Source: Dirofilaria immitis
Lineage: Eukaryota > Nematoda > Chromadorea > Rhabditida > Onchocercidae
Reading direction: 5' to 3'
Assembly: GCA_024305405.1 (NCBI GenBank)
Contig: JAKNDB010000015.1
Span: 61,001 to 125,000, forward strand
Length of the DNA stretch: 64,000 nucleotides
A program made the position numbers and the translations under genes. Below are positions 1 through 12,065 of this stretch, in pieces. How positions within the stretch are numbered: the stretch's first letter is position 1; each line of letters starts with the position of its first letter. Under the pieces are notes generated by a model. That model was not told the origin of the DNA. It saw nothing but the letters and a program-made list of their open reading frames with translations, and did not search any database.

Positions 1-66
1 TGTTGCATCAATACGAACCGGTTCAAGTAGCTCTGGTGGTATAGTAACTGATAGTTTTAGCCCGAG
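1..66 (+). CDS. Evi5: Evi5 exon 1 of window (Ser-rich N-terminal segment), partial
   Basis: Read from base 2, it encodes about 21 residues with a SSSSGG run and ends with two bases of an Arg codon before a GTAATT donor at 67. The phase fits the exon at 664, which supplies the third base. Vertebrate EVI5 also has a Ser-rich stretch just before the conserved W-x-x-W region. The left end is cut by the window, so the true exon start is unknown. Low complexity makes homology uncertain; the call rests on position, phase and donor. Confidence 0.6.
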
Positions 67-663
67 GTAATTTAACTTATTTCTGATTTTTTTTCTTTTC
101 ATTTACTATTTTTTTCCTTTCAAACTTATCAAATATTTCGAAGACATAATATTTTGAAAATAAATGTCATTTTTTGCTAAATTTCTATTTTTAATAATTT
201 CGAATTTTAAATTTTAATTTACAATTTTATTTTTCAATTTTACCGTAATTTATAATTTAAAATTTTTAGCAAAATTTTTTACCGTATTTCTTCGTTTTAT
301 CTTGGCCATTTATTTTTTTAGATTTCAATTATCTAAGAGATAATCAGTCTAATCAGATTAGGCTATTTAATTTATTGCCATAAAAATAATATTTCTTTTG
401 ATAATTTTCATATATAAAATAATATGCTTTAATTTGCAATTTTTGATTGATTTTATTAATTTCGAATTATTAACCTAAAAAATATGAAATTTCTTTTTAT
501 CGCATACAATAAAATTGAGGAAACAAAATTTAAGAAGCCAAATTTTCATCAAGTAAAAAAATGCCTAAAATAATCTAGGCTTTCTAGCAACAATAAGATT
601 TGATAATTATCTAAAATTTTATCCTTTATATTAAAAATACTATCAACCTGAATAACATTTCAG
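67..663 (+). other. Evi5 intron 1: no feature seen
   Basis: AT-rich sequence between the donor at 67 and the TTTCAG acceptor. I see no repeat array and no further exon in it. Confidence 0.7.
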
Positions 664-789
664 ATCAAATAAATCACGAGAAAATAGCGTACCGGCTGAG
701 GATGATGAAGATTTAGATCTTTGGGCTATTTGGGAAATTTGATCAAAAATTGGGAAGTAGAAATTCGAAAAAGGCCAAATTATATAAAG
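664..789 (+). CDS. Evi5: Evi5 exon 2, pre-TBC acidic/Trp region
   Basis: It follows a TTTCAG acceptor and encodes RSNKSRENSVPAEDDEDLDL, then a Trp-rich stretch (W-A-I-W, then N-W-E-V-E-I-R-K), matching the region before the TBC domain of EVI5 (human has DSWILWGRIVNEWEDVRK). One G is missing from the GGG run at 732-734: as written the frame hits TGA, while one extra G restores 42 codons and phase 0 at the exon end. The donor GTTTTA is weak. Confidence 0.82.
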
Positions 790-872
790 GTTTTATTGTT
801 TAAAATTTTCTCTTAATTTTATAATAACAAATAATAATTTTACATTTATCAATTGTTCATATAATTTGCTTA

Positions 873-949
<77 letters not shown>

Positions 950-992
950 ACACACACACACAAACACACACACACATACACACACACACACA

Positions 993-1022
<30 letters not shown>
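873..1022. repeat. (CA)n microsatellite in Evi5 intron 2
   Basis: About 150 bp of CA dinucleotides with interruptions (CAAA, CAACA, CATA). It creates a meaningless Cys/Val open frame on the minus strand. Confidence 0.97.
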
Positions 1023-1023
<1 letters not shown>

Positions 1024-1429
1024 TTATCATTTAAATGTTTATTAACGAATTGATTAAAATGAATGAATAGAAAAGAATAAAATGCTAAAATAAAAAATTC
1101 TTAAAAGATTTGCAAAAAGAATTTTTATTGTAATATTTTAAATTTCTATCAAAAAAAAAAATTAATTTTTGTCTGAAATTAAAGTTCTATTTGTGCTTTA
1201 AGTATTTTTTGAATAATTTCAAAAATTTTTCAAATACATTTGAAAATTTTTTCTTTCTTTTTCTACTCAAATAATTAATTTAAATTTCAAATTTCAATTA
1301 ATTATATATATATGTATGTATATTTCCAGGTATATATAATTTGAATTAATCATTGGTATATGTATATATAGATATATCCAAATATATATAATTATTTAAA
1401 AATATCATTACGAATATCTTTTAAAATGT

Positions 1430-1995
1430 TTAAATTTAATTGACAATAGATGTCTCTCAAATTATTGTAGTGAATATTTTTAAAAATTTATTAAATTATT
1501 TCGATTTAAAATTAAATTTATTTTATATTTCTTAGTAAGTCTTTTATATATAATTTAAGTATATCTAATTTGAATTAATTATATACATATATATATATAT
1601 CCAAGTATGTATAATTTGAATTAATTATATGTATACATATTTTCAAGTATATATAATTATATAATTATTTAAAAATATCAGTAGAATGTCTTTTAAAACG
1701 TTTAAATTTAGTTAATCAATACATATCGATAAGTATCCTTAAATTATCATAGTGAATATTTTTTAAAATTTATTAAATTATTTCGATTTAAAATTAAGTT
1801 TATTTTTTATTTTCAAGTATGTATAATTTGAATTAATTACATGTATATATATTTCCAAGTATACATAATTATTTAAAAATATCAATATAAAACGTTTAAA
1901 TTTAGTTAATCAATACATATCGATAAGTATCCTTAAATTATCATAGTGAATATTTTTTAAAATTTATTAAATTATTTCGATTTAAAATTAAGTTT
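1430..1995. repeat. Degenerate block repeats, about 195-bp spacing, in Evi5 intron 2
   Basis: A block that includes AATACATATCGATAAGTATC and a TTTATTAAATTATTTCGATT tail occurs at about 1714-1803 and again at 1909-1995 nearly unchanged, with a more diverged copy at about 1437-1530. (TA)-rich stretches lie between the copies. Confidence 0.85.
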
Positions 1996-2489
1996 GCTTT
2001 TTTATATGATTAATTATAATATACGAAATATAAATATTGCAAAATTGAAAATATTAAATCGAAAATAAATTTTAATAAATAATGATAAATGAATGTGAAG
2101 AAAAATTTCAATCATTATGTTTGGAAGATAAAAAAAAAAATTGATAATAAATAATAAATGGATAATTTATTTTGAATATTTTCAATGTTAATAAAATATT
2201 AAGATGAAAAAAAAAAACGAAATAGCATTTCAATGTTAATAAGATATTTAGAAAAAAAAAAAGAAATAGTATAAATTTTAAAATAGATTAAAGAAAATAA
2301 TGAAATGAAAAAAATACAAATATATTTGATAATAATTTTTAAAAATTAATTTAATGATGGATTAATTAAGAAAAATAAATAGCTTTATCGATTAGCTTTT
2401 AAGCAATACAATAACAAATTTATTTTTTTGCAATGATAAAAAAAAATTTTAAATTTCTAAAAATTTATTTTTTCAAATATTTATTTAAG

Positions 2490-2800
2490 CATATAATTTT
2501 TATCATCTAATCATATAAGCTCAGTAGAAACTTTATGATAACAATAATTTTTATCATCTAATCATATAAGCTTAATAGAAACTTTATGATAACAATAATT
2601 TTTATCATCTAATCATATAAGCTTAATAGAAACTTTATGATAACAATAATTTTTATCATCTAATCATATAAGCTTAATAGAAACCTTATGATAACAATAA
2701 TTTTATCATCTAATCATATAAGCTTAATAGAAACTTTATGATAACAATAATTTTTATCATTTAATCATATAAGTTTAGTAGAAACTTTATGATAACAAAA
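2490..2800. repeat. 51-bp minisatellite, 6 copies, Evi5 intron 2
   Basis: The unit contains TTTATCATCTAATCATATAA followed by GCTTAATAGAAACTTTATGA. Copies are spaced exactly 51 bp except one of 50 (a lost T). Divergence is low, so the expansion is recent. Confidence 0.96.
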
Positions 2801-3095
2801 TAAAAAATAACAAATTAATCGAAATTTCAAAAATAAAAATAAAAAATAAATTAATTCATCAATTTTGCAATCATAAAAAATTTATTTTATAAAATTAATA
2901 TTCTTATTTTGATCAAAATTTTAGAAATACATATATTTGATCAAAAACAAAGAAATAAATGTTCATTTTTTTGCTGATTTTTATAATCATTATTTTATCA
3001 AAATAAATATTGATAAAATAATGATATGATTAAAAAAAGGAGAAAATAATGATTGTATTTAATCATCTAATCAAATAAATGATTAAATTATCTAG

Positions 3096-3223
3096 GAACT
3101 TGTTCGTCGTGGTATTCCACAACATTTTCGTACAATTGCATGGCAATTATTAAGTGATGCTGATGTATCAACAATTCGTGATATTTATGCTGATTGTATG
3201 AGGAAATCATCAGCATATGAAAA
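3096..3223 (+). CDS. Evi5: Evi5 exon 3, start of TBC domain
   Basis: It encodes ELVRRGIPQHFRTIAWQLL and continues to a segment ending in S-S-A-Y-E-K. This is TBC motif A (R-x3-W) and is close to human ELVHKGIPHHFRAIVWQLL. The acceptor is TATCTAG and the donor GTAATT; 128 nt, ending in phase 2. Confidence 0.93.
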
Positions 3224-3364
3224 GTAATTATTAATTATTTATAATAAAAAAATTAAATAATAGTTTCAAAGAAAAAATCGATAACTAATTAATTATAATT
3301 AAATTATATATTAAATTTAATTACTAAATTATATATTAAATTTAATTACTATTAATTATTACAG

Positions 3365-3531
3365 GTAATATTACGTGATATTCCACGAACATATCCAGAA
3401 TTGGAATTTTTAAAGATAATGGTCGTGGACAACAAGCTCTTTTTAATGTAATTAAAGCATATAGTATTCATGATAATGAAGTAGGTTATTGTCAAGGAAG
3501 TGCCTTTATTGTTGGACAATTATTATTACAG
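3365..3531 (+). CDS. Evi5: Evi5 exon 4, TBC catalytic motifs
   Basis: It carries both catalytic fingers: [12 protein letters not shown] (I-x2-D-x2-R) and [13 protein letters not shown] (Y-x-Q). Two one-base losses affect the frame. The join with exon 3 lacks one base: GAAAA|GTAATA needs one more G to read E-K-V-I-L. Inside, the T run at 3407-3411 is one T short (E-F-F-K expected, as in human EFFK). The exon ends LLLQ before GTAATT, and the next exon begins MPEEEAF, as in human. Confidence 0.92.
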
Positions 3532-3710
3532 GTAATTCATTAATACCTATATTATTTTAATTTAATATAAGGGAAGAAAAATCATTCCTACTTATCCATT
3601 CCTTATCATTGATACTTTTTGAATTATCGATATCAGATATCGGGGTTAGAAATATTTGGCGAAAAAATTTCATATATTTTGATCCTGTTTATATAATATA
3701 CTGTAAGTTG

Positions 3711-4068
3711 AAGTTGAATTGAAAATTAAAAGAAAAATGATCGAATTTTTGACTTATCAAATTTCAAATAGCAATCTGAAAGATCAACTGATAAGATAAT
3801 ATTCTTTCTGCATAGCTTAGATTCTTTGTTTTACTGAACTCTTAACTTACTTCTTATCTATTATTGCTAATTTAGGTTTAAAGGTAGTTAGAATTGAATT
3901 GAAAATTAAAAGGAAATTGATCGAATTCTTGATTAACTAAACTTTAAATAGCAATCTGAAAAGTCAACTGATAAGCTGATATTCTTCCCGTATAATTTTG
4001 ACTCCTTGCTTTTCCATTTTACTGAACTTTGTACTTACTGTTTATCTATTATTGCTGATTTAACTTTT
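3711..4068. repeat. Imperfect tandem duplication, about 180 bp, Evi5 intron 4
   Basis: The segment from about 3711 (GAATTGAAAATTAAAAG, CAATCTGAAA, CAACTGATAAG, ATCTATTATTGCT) recurs from about 3890 in the same order, with scattered substitutions and small indels. It fills most of the intron up to the acceptor before 4087. Confidence 0.85.
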
Positions 4069-4086
4069 CGATTAATTTCAATTTAG

Positions 4087-4212
4087 ATGCCTGAAGAAGA
4101 AGCATTTGCGGTATTTGTACGTTTAATGGAAGCGTATCGTTTACGAGAATTATTTAAGCCTGCAATGACCGAATTAGGTTTATGTATGTTTCAACTTGAG
4201 TGCCTTGTTCAA
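4087..4212 (+). CDS. Evi5: Evi5 exon 5, TBC domain
   Basis: Starts after ATTTAG and encodes MPEEEAFAVFVRLMEAYRLR, then ELFKPAMTELGL and a segment ending CLVQ. It is nearly colinear with human MPEEEAFCVFVKLMQDYRLR. Exactly 42 codons with an intact frame. The first Met is an internal residue, not a start, because the preceding exon joins in frame. The donor is GTTCGT. Confidence 0.95.
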
Positions 4213-4232
4213 GTTCGTTATCTTTTCTCTCT

Positions 4233-4256
4233 TCCATCTCTCTCTCTCTCTCTCAC
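4233..4256. repeat. Short (TC)n run
   Basis: TCTCTCTCTCTCTCTCAC-type run just inside Evi5 intron 5. Similar runs occur at 31484-31502 and 39568-39590. Confidence 0.9.
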
Positions 4257-4614
4257 TTTTTTTTTGCTAATAATTTATAAGTTTTTATTGAAATAAAAGT
4301 CTTATTTTTCATAAGTTTTTTTTTTGGAAAAAATTCGAAATTGAAATATCTATTATAAAATACAAATTTATATTTATAATTATCGATAAATTGATATATT
4401 TTTTAGATATCAAATATTTACATAATTAAAATGATAATAGATAATAATCATATATCATTTATTATAACTAAATAAATGATTTTTTTTGAAAAAAAAACTT
4501 AAATACTTTTATTATAATTTATCAAAAAGCGAAAAAGTTTATTATTAGGTTTAATTTTATGCTGAAATATGTAAATTTTGAATATTATCATTTTTATTCA
4601 ATCAATTTTCAGAT

Positions 4615-5010
4615 TATCAAATATTCAATTTTGATTGAAAGTTTTAGATGAAAAAGAAAAACGAATGTATAATTTTAAAATATAAAACATATTTTATTAG
4701 TAAAATAAAAATCCTAATATTTTGCTAAAATTAATCAGTAGTGATCATATAGGAGTGATCAGTAATGATCATATAAAATTGATCAGTAGTGATCATATTT
4801 CAGGATGATTTTGCTTTTTTTTCTTAACAAATATTATTAGTATAAATCATTTTTTAAGTACTAATTTCGATCGAAACTTTTAGGTGAAAAAAACGAATGT
4901 ATAATTTAAAATATAAAACATATTTTATTAGTAGAATATAAATCCTAATATTTTGCTAAGCAATGATCATATTTCAGGATGATCTTTAGCGGATGATTTT
5001 GCTTTTTTTT
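4615..5010. repeat. Two imperfect direct repeats, Evi5 intron 5
   Basis: A block with ACGAATGTATAATTT, AAACATATTTTATTAGTA, TCCTAATATTTTGCTAA and GATCATATTTCAGGATGAT occurs at about 4620-4820 and again at about 4865-5010. The first copy has an extra run of three GATCAGTA(G/A)TGATCATA units. Confidence 0.85.
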
Positions 5011-5201
5011 CCTAACAAATATTATTACTAAAAATAATTTTTTAATTTTAATATATTAATTTGACATTTTATTATTTTATTTTAAAATTATATATTTAAT
5101 TTCCAATTTATTAATAAAATTTAATTACATATAGGAATATTCTCTTTTTTTTTTTTTCTCTCTAACAAATAAATTTTTAATTGTTTAATTTAAATTTTTA
5201 G

Positions 5202-5344
5202 GAACAAATGCCTGATTTATGTACACATTTTAATAATATGGGTTTTGATACGAGTATGTATGCTAGTAGTTGGTTCTTGGCTCTTTTACAACAACATTAC
5301 CATTGGAATTGGCTAATAGGATCATGGATATATTTCTTGCTGAA
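5202..5344 (+). CDS. Evi5: Evi5 exon 6, TBC domain
   Basis: Encodes EQMPDLCTHFNNMGFDTSMY, then ASSWFLALF and a stretch ending RIMDIFLAE, matching human TSMYASSWFLTLFLTTFPLP and FDIFMYE. The T run at 5284-5287 is one base short; without that T the second half reads out of frame. With it the exon is 48 codons. The donor is GTAATT. Confidence 0.93.
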
Positions 5345-5408
5345 GTAATTCTTTTTTGATTAATTTGATGATTTTTATTATTATTTAATGGAAAAATAAA
5401 TTTTTAAA

Positions 5409-5551
5409 AATATATTTGGTATCATAAAATTCTTGAAAGGTTAATTTATAAATGAGCCTAGCAATGCATCAAAATAGGCCAATATATTTGGTATTATAAA
5501 TTTCTTGAGAAATTAATTTATAAATGAGCCTAGCAATGCATCAAAATAAAA
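5409..5551. repeat. 72-bp tandem duplication, Evi5 intron 6
   Basis: TATATTTGGTAT, TTAATTTATAAATGAGCCTA and GCAATGCATCAAAATA occur twice with a 72-bp offset. The rest of intron 6 (to 6508) shows no array. Confidence 0.92.
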
Positions 5552-6508
5552 AATCACTGGCTAATTTTACTACACTTCACTAAATCAGCATTCATTATCG
5601 TAATTTGATCTAAAATTTCAGTTAAAGTTTATTAGGATTAAGCAAACTTCATTTTGCATATTTTTAAGCTACTAAAAATAAATTAATAAACCTTATGCGG
5701 ATTTTTTAATGCTTCAACAATTTTGTTTCTCATCAAGTTTATTAATTTTTATTTCATCTGAAATTATTTTTTAGGTTTAATTAAATTTCACAAATAGATT
5801 ATTTCGAAGCAAAAAAAAAAGTAAACATAAACATTGTGTAAATATGAAATTTGAAATATTGAAATTTTTTTTGTAAGTTAATTTTTAATTAATTAATTTT
5901 TATTATCCATTTTATGCTTCATTTTGAACGGCAATACTCTGCTTGATAATCAATTTTGAAATTTTAAATTAATTAAATAGAAATTCTATAAATAAATAAA
6001 TTGAGTTAAAAAATTTTTGTAATTATTTCATTTCTTTTTTGCATCCAATTTTAATTAAATATATTGGTAATTAAGTTTTGAATTTTTTTTTCTTTTACAT
6101 CTCTACTCGAATTAAATGTTTATAATGACGAAATTTATCTTGTATTATATTATTATAATATTAGATATATTATATTAAATAGAAATTATAAATTATGCAT
6201 TCATTCATTTATTCGATTATGAATTTCCATTACCAATATTTTCCTGTGTTTCATTGCCTAAAATTAAACACAATGAAGGCAGCAAATTTACTGATAATAA
6301 AAATATTATTATATATATATCATGAAAGATATTTTATCAGAATTTTTTTGCACCAAATATTTTTAAAAATTTTTCATTATTATATATAATGTATATCAAT
6401 AAAGTATATTTATTTTAGTGATAACAAAATTAACAATTATTTTCATAAAATACTTATCAGATGTATCATATTAATTCTAAATTTTATCATTTGATTAATT
6501 TCTTTTAG

Positions 6509-6597
6509 GGAATGGAATTTATATTTCGTGTAGCATTGGCAATTTACAACAAGCACGATTAGACTTGTTAAAACTTGATATGGAAGGAATGCTTAAG
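6509..6597 (+). CDS. Evi5: Evi5 exon 7, TBC domain
   Basis: Encodes GMEFIFRVALAIL and then QQARLDLLKLDMEGMLK, matching human GLEIVFRVGLALLQ and LMQLDMEGM. One T is missing from the TTT run at 6543-6545; with it the exon is 30 codons and phase 0 at both ends. Acceptor TTTTAG, donor GTTCTC. Confidence 0.93.
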
Positions 6598-6639
6598 GTT
6601 CTCTTCGAGATTTTTTTTTTTTGTTTTCTTTAAAAGAAA

Positions 6640-6725
6640 TTTTTTTATCATAAGATAATTTTCCTTATCACAGGACAATTTGTCTTATCATGAAATAATT
6701 CTCCTTATCAGACGATAATGTTTCT
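6640..6725. repeat. Short degenerate TTATCA repeat, Evi5 intron 7
   Basis: Three or four units of about 27 bp of the type CCTTATCA...GATAATTTT. Weakly preserved. Confidence 0.6.
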
Positions 6726-6950
6726 TGTGCAAATAGCTATTAAATTTAAGATAACAATAATTATTAATGTTGATTATTTAATTAGATAAGTTTAAGTATA
6801 GAAGAAATTTGCTTAATCTATTCAAAGCTTCATTATCAATATATGTTTCGCCTTATCAGAAGATAATCATTTTTTTAATTATTACGAAGAATTAGCTAAT
6901 TTGATATAATTTTTTTGTTTTCGAAATTTTAATTGAATTAAATTTTGCAG

Positions 6951-7047
6951 TATTTTCAACATGAAGTACGTGAACGATACGAGAATGATTATGAACTTTT
7001 ATTTGTTGTAGCTAATAAAGTTACATTAAATGCTAAAAAATGAAAAA
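6951..7047 (+). CDS. Evi5: Evi5 exon 8, end of TBC domain
   Basis: Encodes YFQHEVRERYENDYELLFVV, then ANKVTLNAKKMK, equivalent to human SQYFQ...VLKAFQVKYNPKKMK. The A run at 7035-7040 is one base short and produces a false TGA; with one more A the exon ends in phase 2, as needed by the next exon. Acceptor TTGCAG, donor GTTAGT. Confidence 0.9.
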
Positions 7048-7459
7048 GTTAGTTAAAATTTTAAGCAATTTTTGTTATTTTGCTGATAATATAAATGATA
7101 AAATCAAATTTTTAAAAATTCAAATTTTATTAAAAAATAATTTAATTTTCAAATTTAAATTTAAATATGCGTTCATTTAATTTGTCTTACTAAAATTCAA
7201 ATATATTTGTAAACAAAATTTCAATAAATTATTTATTTATCAACTATAATAATAATATAACTATAAAATTATTATAAATATATCGATTAATCTATCTTGC
7301 TTATTTATTAATTATCATCTACCTGTTATATATTTATTTTATATCGATTATCTTTCAGCTTATCCTGCCAAAATCTAATGTTTTTGTTACCAAAATTTCA
7401 AAAATCATTCATTTATTAATCAATTATTATTCATTTATCATCAATCATAGTATTGTATA

Positions 7460-7985
7460 TTGATTACTAGCCATTCATAATCATAATATCAGTAGGGTTA
7501 TATGCTTATAATAATAATTGATCATTATTTATCAAAATGGAAGTATGATCATTAGCCATTCGTAATCATAATATCAGTAGAGTTATATGCTTATGATAAT
7601 AATTGATCATTATTTATCAAAATGAAAATATGATCATTAGCCATTCGTAATCATAATATCAGTTGAGTTATATGCTTATGATAATAATTGATCATTATTT
7701 ATCAAAATGAAAATATGATCATTAGCCATTCGTAATCATAATATCAGTTGAGTTATATGCTTATGATAATAATTGATCATTATTTATCAAAATGAAAATA
7801 TGATCATTAGCCATTCGTAATCATAATGTTAGTAGAGTTATATGCTTATGATAATAATTGATCATTATTTATCAAAATGAAAATATGATCATTAGCCATT
7901 CGTAATCATAATGTTAGTAGAGTTATATGCTTATGATAAATATCAGTAAAGTGATAATAATTGATCACTGCTTATCAAAATGAAA
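7460..7985. repeat. 85-bp minisatellite, 6 copies, Evi5 intron 8
   Basis: TGATCATTAGCCATTCGTAA recurs at 7546, 7631, 7716, 7801 and 7886, exactly 85 bp apart, with a diverged first copy from about 7463. The last unit carries an inserted ATAAATATCAGTAAAGTG. Very low divergence. Confidence 0.97.
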
Positions 7986-8504
7986 ATACTATTTTATAAT
8001 CAAATTCCCACATACATATCTATTCCCTTTAAAATTTTCCTTTTAATTGTAAAAAAATTATTTTGCAAATTGAACAAATTTTTTTTTTTCGTCTGCTTTT
8101 CCTTCAACTACTAAACAAAATCATTTATCAAATTTTTCAACTGATTGAGAAAAGAAAAAAGAAGAATTGAAAAAAAAATGAAGTAGCAATGATAAATAAT
8201 GAATGATTTTTTTTTTTCGTCGAGAATAAAAATAAATTAAAATTGATTATTTTGATTTTTACATTTTTTTTTTTGAAACGAAATATCAAAATGCAAGAAG
8301 CTTTCTTCTCTTGTTTTTTTTCTTTTTGTTACACAAAATTAAATAAAAATAACGCCAAATTATTTATTTATTTATTTACTTTTTGTTTATGATGTTAAAG
8401 GAAAAGAAAAAATTGAAATTGTTCATTTTCTATTAGTTGAAATAATTTGAAAAACAATGTTTGGGGGCGGAAAAAGAAAGGAACGAAATTTCATTTTCCA
8501 AAAA

Positions 8505-8915
8505 TATATGCTTAAATAAAATTGATTGATAGAATTGATGATTATCGATTATTGTTGTTTATCGATAATCGATTTATTGTCACGAAAAAACTTAAATAAA
8601 AATGATTGATAAAACTGGTGATTATCGATAATCGATTTATTGTCAAGCAAAAATCTTAGGTAAAAATCGTTGATAAAACTGATTATTATCGGTTAATCGA
8701 TTTTTCGTTAAGAAAAAAAATTTAAATAAAAAATGATTGATAAAGCTGATAATTATCGATTATCAATTTATTATCGGGAAAAGAAACACATGTGTTTGAA
8801 TAAAATTGATTGACAGAATTGATGATTATCGATTGTCGATTTATTGTCAGGAAAAAACATATGTTTAAGCAAATAAAATTTGATGATTATCGTTTATCGA
8901 TTAGAGTTGTCGAGA
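8505..8915. repeat. ATCGATAATCGAT-rich degenerate repeat, Evi5 intron 8
   Basis: About six units of 60-90 bp, each with TTGATTGATA(A/G)AA, a GATTATCGATAATCGATTTA-like near-palindrome and a GTCA(C/G)GAAAAAA end. The palindromic core could form small hairpins in each unit. Confidence 0.85.
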
Positions 8916-9429
8916 AAAAAAAAAAAAACGGTAACACGAGTGCTAGCACGAAAGCTTTGCTTTTATAATTAAGTATTGCGATTTTGCACTTTTTAAATTT
9001 CTAAATTCAATAAAAATAATTTTAATTAAATATATATCAATTACGAAATAAAAAGGAAATTAAAAACTTAATTTTGCATATTAATAATATTACGTCAATT
9101 ACACGTTATATATATACTTTTTTTTGGATAAAAATATTTGCTACATACAATTAAATTTAATACATACGTGTAATTAACGTGTGATATGTGCGCATAATTA
9201 CGTTTAATAATACGAAATAAAAAGGCTAAATTTTATATAATTAAATTGAAACAAAATAATTACTATTAAATTTTATTATTAATTTTATGAAAATATATTG
9301 TTGGTAAATTTGTTAAAATTTTATTACTTTTTGAAATTTTAATTAATTTATTTGAAATTTTTAATTTAATTACTTAATTATTCGAAGTTTTTAACTTAAT
9401 TACTTAAATAATTATTTTATTCATTTTAG

Positions 9430-9490
9430 ATTAGAAAAAGATTATTTGGCAAAACGAACGAAAGAACAAGAAGAAGCTATCGAATTAAGG
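9430..9490 (+). CDS. Evi5: Evi5 exon 9, TBC to coiled-coil linker
   Basis: A 61-nt exon encoding KLEKDYLAKRTKEQEEAIEL and Arg. It matches human RLEKEYAAMKSKEMEEQIEI. Phase 2 at entry and 0 at exit. The donor GTTAGT opens the 14 kb intron. Its small size would make it easy to miss without the protein match. Confidence 0.9.
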
Positions 9491-11754
9491 GTTAGTTCGT
9501 CGTTTTTTTTCTTTTTTACACTTTTTTTCCCCACATTTCGATGATTCAACCGATCGTGGTTAGTCAATTAGTATTTCTGATCGATCAATTCGATCGATCA
9601 ATTTTTTATTTTCTTCGATAATCTCTGAATCATCCTATTCATATGGTTTTTTTTCTTTATCATCTGTTATTAGAAATAAATATCGTTTTTGTTGATGTTA
9701 ACAGCTGTAAAAGTTTGATTTGAATTTTTTTTAAGCTTTAAATTTAAGAATTGAAATTTTTGTGAGAGAAAAATGATTTGATACTTCGTGCTATCTGTGA
9801 TAATAATTTAACAGTTATTTTCGAAATTAATATCATTTTTGAGATTTTTATAAGTACCTTATTTAATCAGAAATATTAGTTGTGAAATGATTTGATAAGA
9901 TTTGATAATTGATAAATCGCATATTTTTAATAACATTCAAATATATCATTTCTTATTTATATTTCTTTTAATATTTTATCGTAGTTTAGCTTATTTACTA
10001 TAGTATAGATTAAACAAATACATTATTCTATTTTAATATTATTATGATAAATTTTATTTGTAAATAAAATTATATTGTAAATTTGTTAAATTGATTTTTA
10101 ATAAAATCGCAAATTAATTTTATTTATTATTATCACTTAATGATAATTATCATTTTGCTAAATTTTAGTTTAACATTTGTTTATTGAAAGCTAAATTTCA
10201 TACTTGATAATCTAATTTTATATCAAAATTCTAATAAGATATTTGCAATTCAAATTATTTATTTATTCTAATCATTTTCAATATTTGATAGCCATTAAAT
10301 CCATTTTCGATATTTAATAGCTATTAATGAATAAACATTTGGTGAATCTTTTTTTAGTTTAATATTTCTTTATTAAGTAGTAAATTTCAAATTTAATTTC
10401 TAATATATCGAATAATTTTGCTTATTAATGATATATTTGTAACGGCTTATATCTCAAATACATTTGTTAATTCAAATTCATTTATTTCAATCATTTCCAA
10501 TATTTAATAAAAAAATTTTAATTTCATTTTAATCGCTCGGTGCTTTAACGTATTATTTTTTATTATTCTCATTTAAAATATTATTTTGTTCAATTTTATT
10601 AAATATAATTTCATTTAAAAAATTTTAATAAATTTATAATTTTTATTTAAATTTTGAATTATAAGTTCTTTTTCCTCATTTTTCTATTTTTTTTTTTAGT
10701 ATTTAATATCTTTTCGTAATATGAAACTTTTCATTGTTTATATTAAGTATTTATATGAAGTATTCGTCACAGGTAAATAATCATTTACTTTCGTATTAAT
10801 GATATTAAAGATACGAGAAATAAATTATGATAATTCTTGAGAATTTTCAATGAAAAAATATTGATAATTTTTGATAAATTTCAAATATATATATATATAT
10901 CTCATAGTTTCTCCTCCAATTGCTATTATTAATTTATTGAACGAATAAATTTCATTTAATTTGTTAGTTTTAAAATTTTAATATATCTAGCAAATTTTAA
11001 CATACATATTTTAACGTACTTTTATTGTTCCAAACATTTGCATAAATCTTAAAACATTACTTTTGGTTAAAAATTTTAATCTAATAAACAAATATCGTTG
11101 TCAAATATTGCAAATTTTTTTACTTAAACATATATTTATACATATATTTGATTTTAGTCTTATACAGTTTTACCTAAATTTTTTTTCGTTTATTTGAAAT
11201 AATTTAGGGATAATTTTATTTATTGAAATATTTCTATACCTGTCGAATAAGCAATTAAAATATGCAATAATTTACAAAAGTAAATGAATTAAATAGTTTT
11301 ACAATTATTTATGAAAATTAATATCTCCCGGCCATTTTGTACAAATTATTTATGGAAAATTTTACAACAAAAATTAACAAACTGCGAAATATTTATTAAT
11401 AAAATATTTTCGCTTCATTTAGATATATAAAATAAAATTTTTAGCTTTTTTTTCTTTTCATATATCGAAGTATTACAAATTAAATTTTATTTTTATAAAT
11501 ATTTTTTCTTGCTAAATTTCATAATCGTCAATATTTGAATAAATTTTTAAATTTAATTTTTATTTTAGAAATATTGGATGATAAGGAAAGTTTGAAATGT
11601 CTTTTTCTTTTTTGATAATTTATTAGAAGAATTTTATTTAGAAAAAAAAAAAAGAAAAACGAAAAACGAAAAATTTTTAATTGTTTCCATTTTTATTTGA
11701 ATAATCAAATCAAATGTTTTATTTATTTATAATAGTAAAATTTGAATTAATTCA

Positions 11755-12065
11755 TTAAATTTGTCCATTTCCTTATCATAAAATAAGATTGTGATAGTGA
11801 AGTTTGAAATTTTAACATAGATCACTAAAATATATAATGATTAATTCATAAAATTTGTCCATCTTCTTATCATAAAACATATTTGTGATAGTGAAGTTTG
11901 AAATTTCAAAATAGATCATTAAAATTTGCAATAATTGATTCATTAAATTTGTTTATTTTCTTATCATAAAATAAGATTGTGATAGTGAAGTTTAAAATTT
12001 TAACATAGATCATTAAGGCATATAATGATTAATCTATGAAATTTGTACGTCTTCTTATCATAAAA
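11755..12065. repeat. Tandem repeat, about 100-bp unit, 3 copies, intron 9
   Basis: AAATTTGTCCAT, CTTATCATAAAATA, TTGTGATAGTGAAGTTTGAA and TAACATAGATCA recur in order from about 11758, 11850 and 11945, with a partial fourth at about 12035. Confidence 0.9.

Noticed and set aside
793..1023. Minus-strand Cys/Val-rich open frame
   Set aside because: Translation of the (CA)n microsatellite.
664..7047. Evi5 as a pseudogene
   Set aside because: All lesions are single missing bases, nearly all in homopolymers; splice sites, catalytic motifs and the remaining 11 exons are intact, so assembly error is the simpler reading.
7460..7985. CRISPR-like direct repeats
   Set aside because: The 85-bp units are contiguous with no unique spacers; the same holds for all other arrays here.
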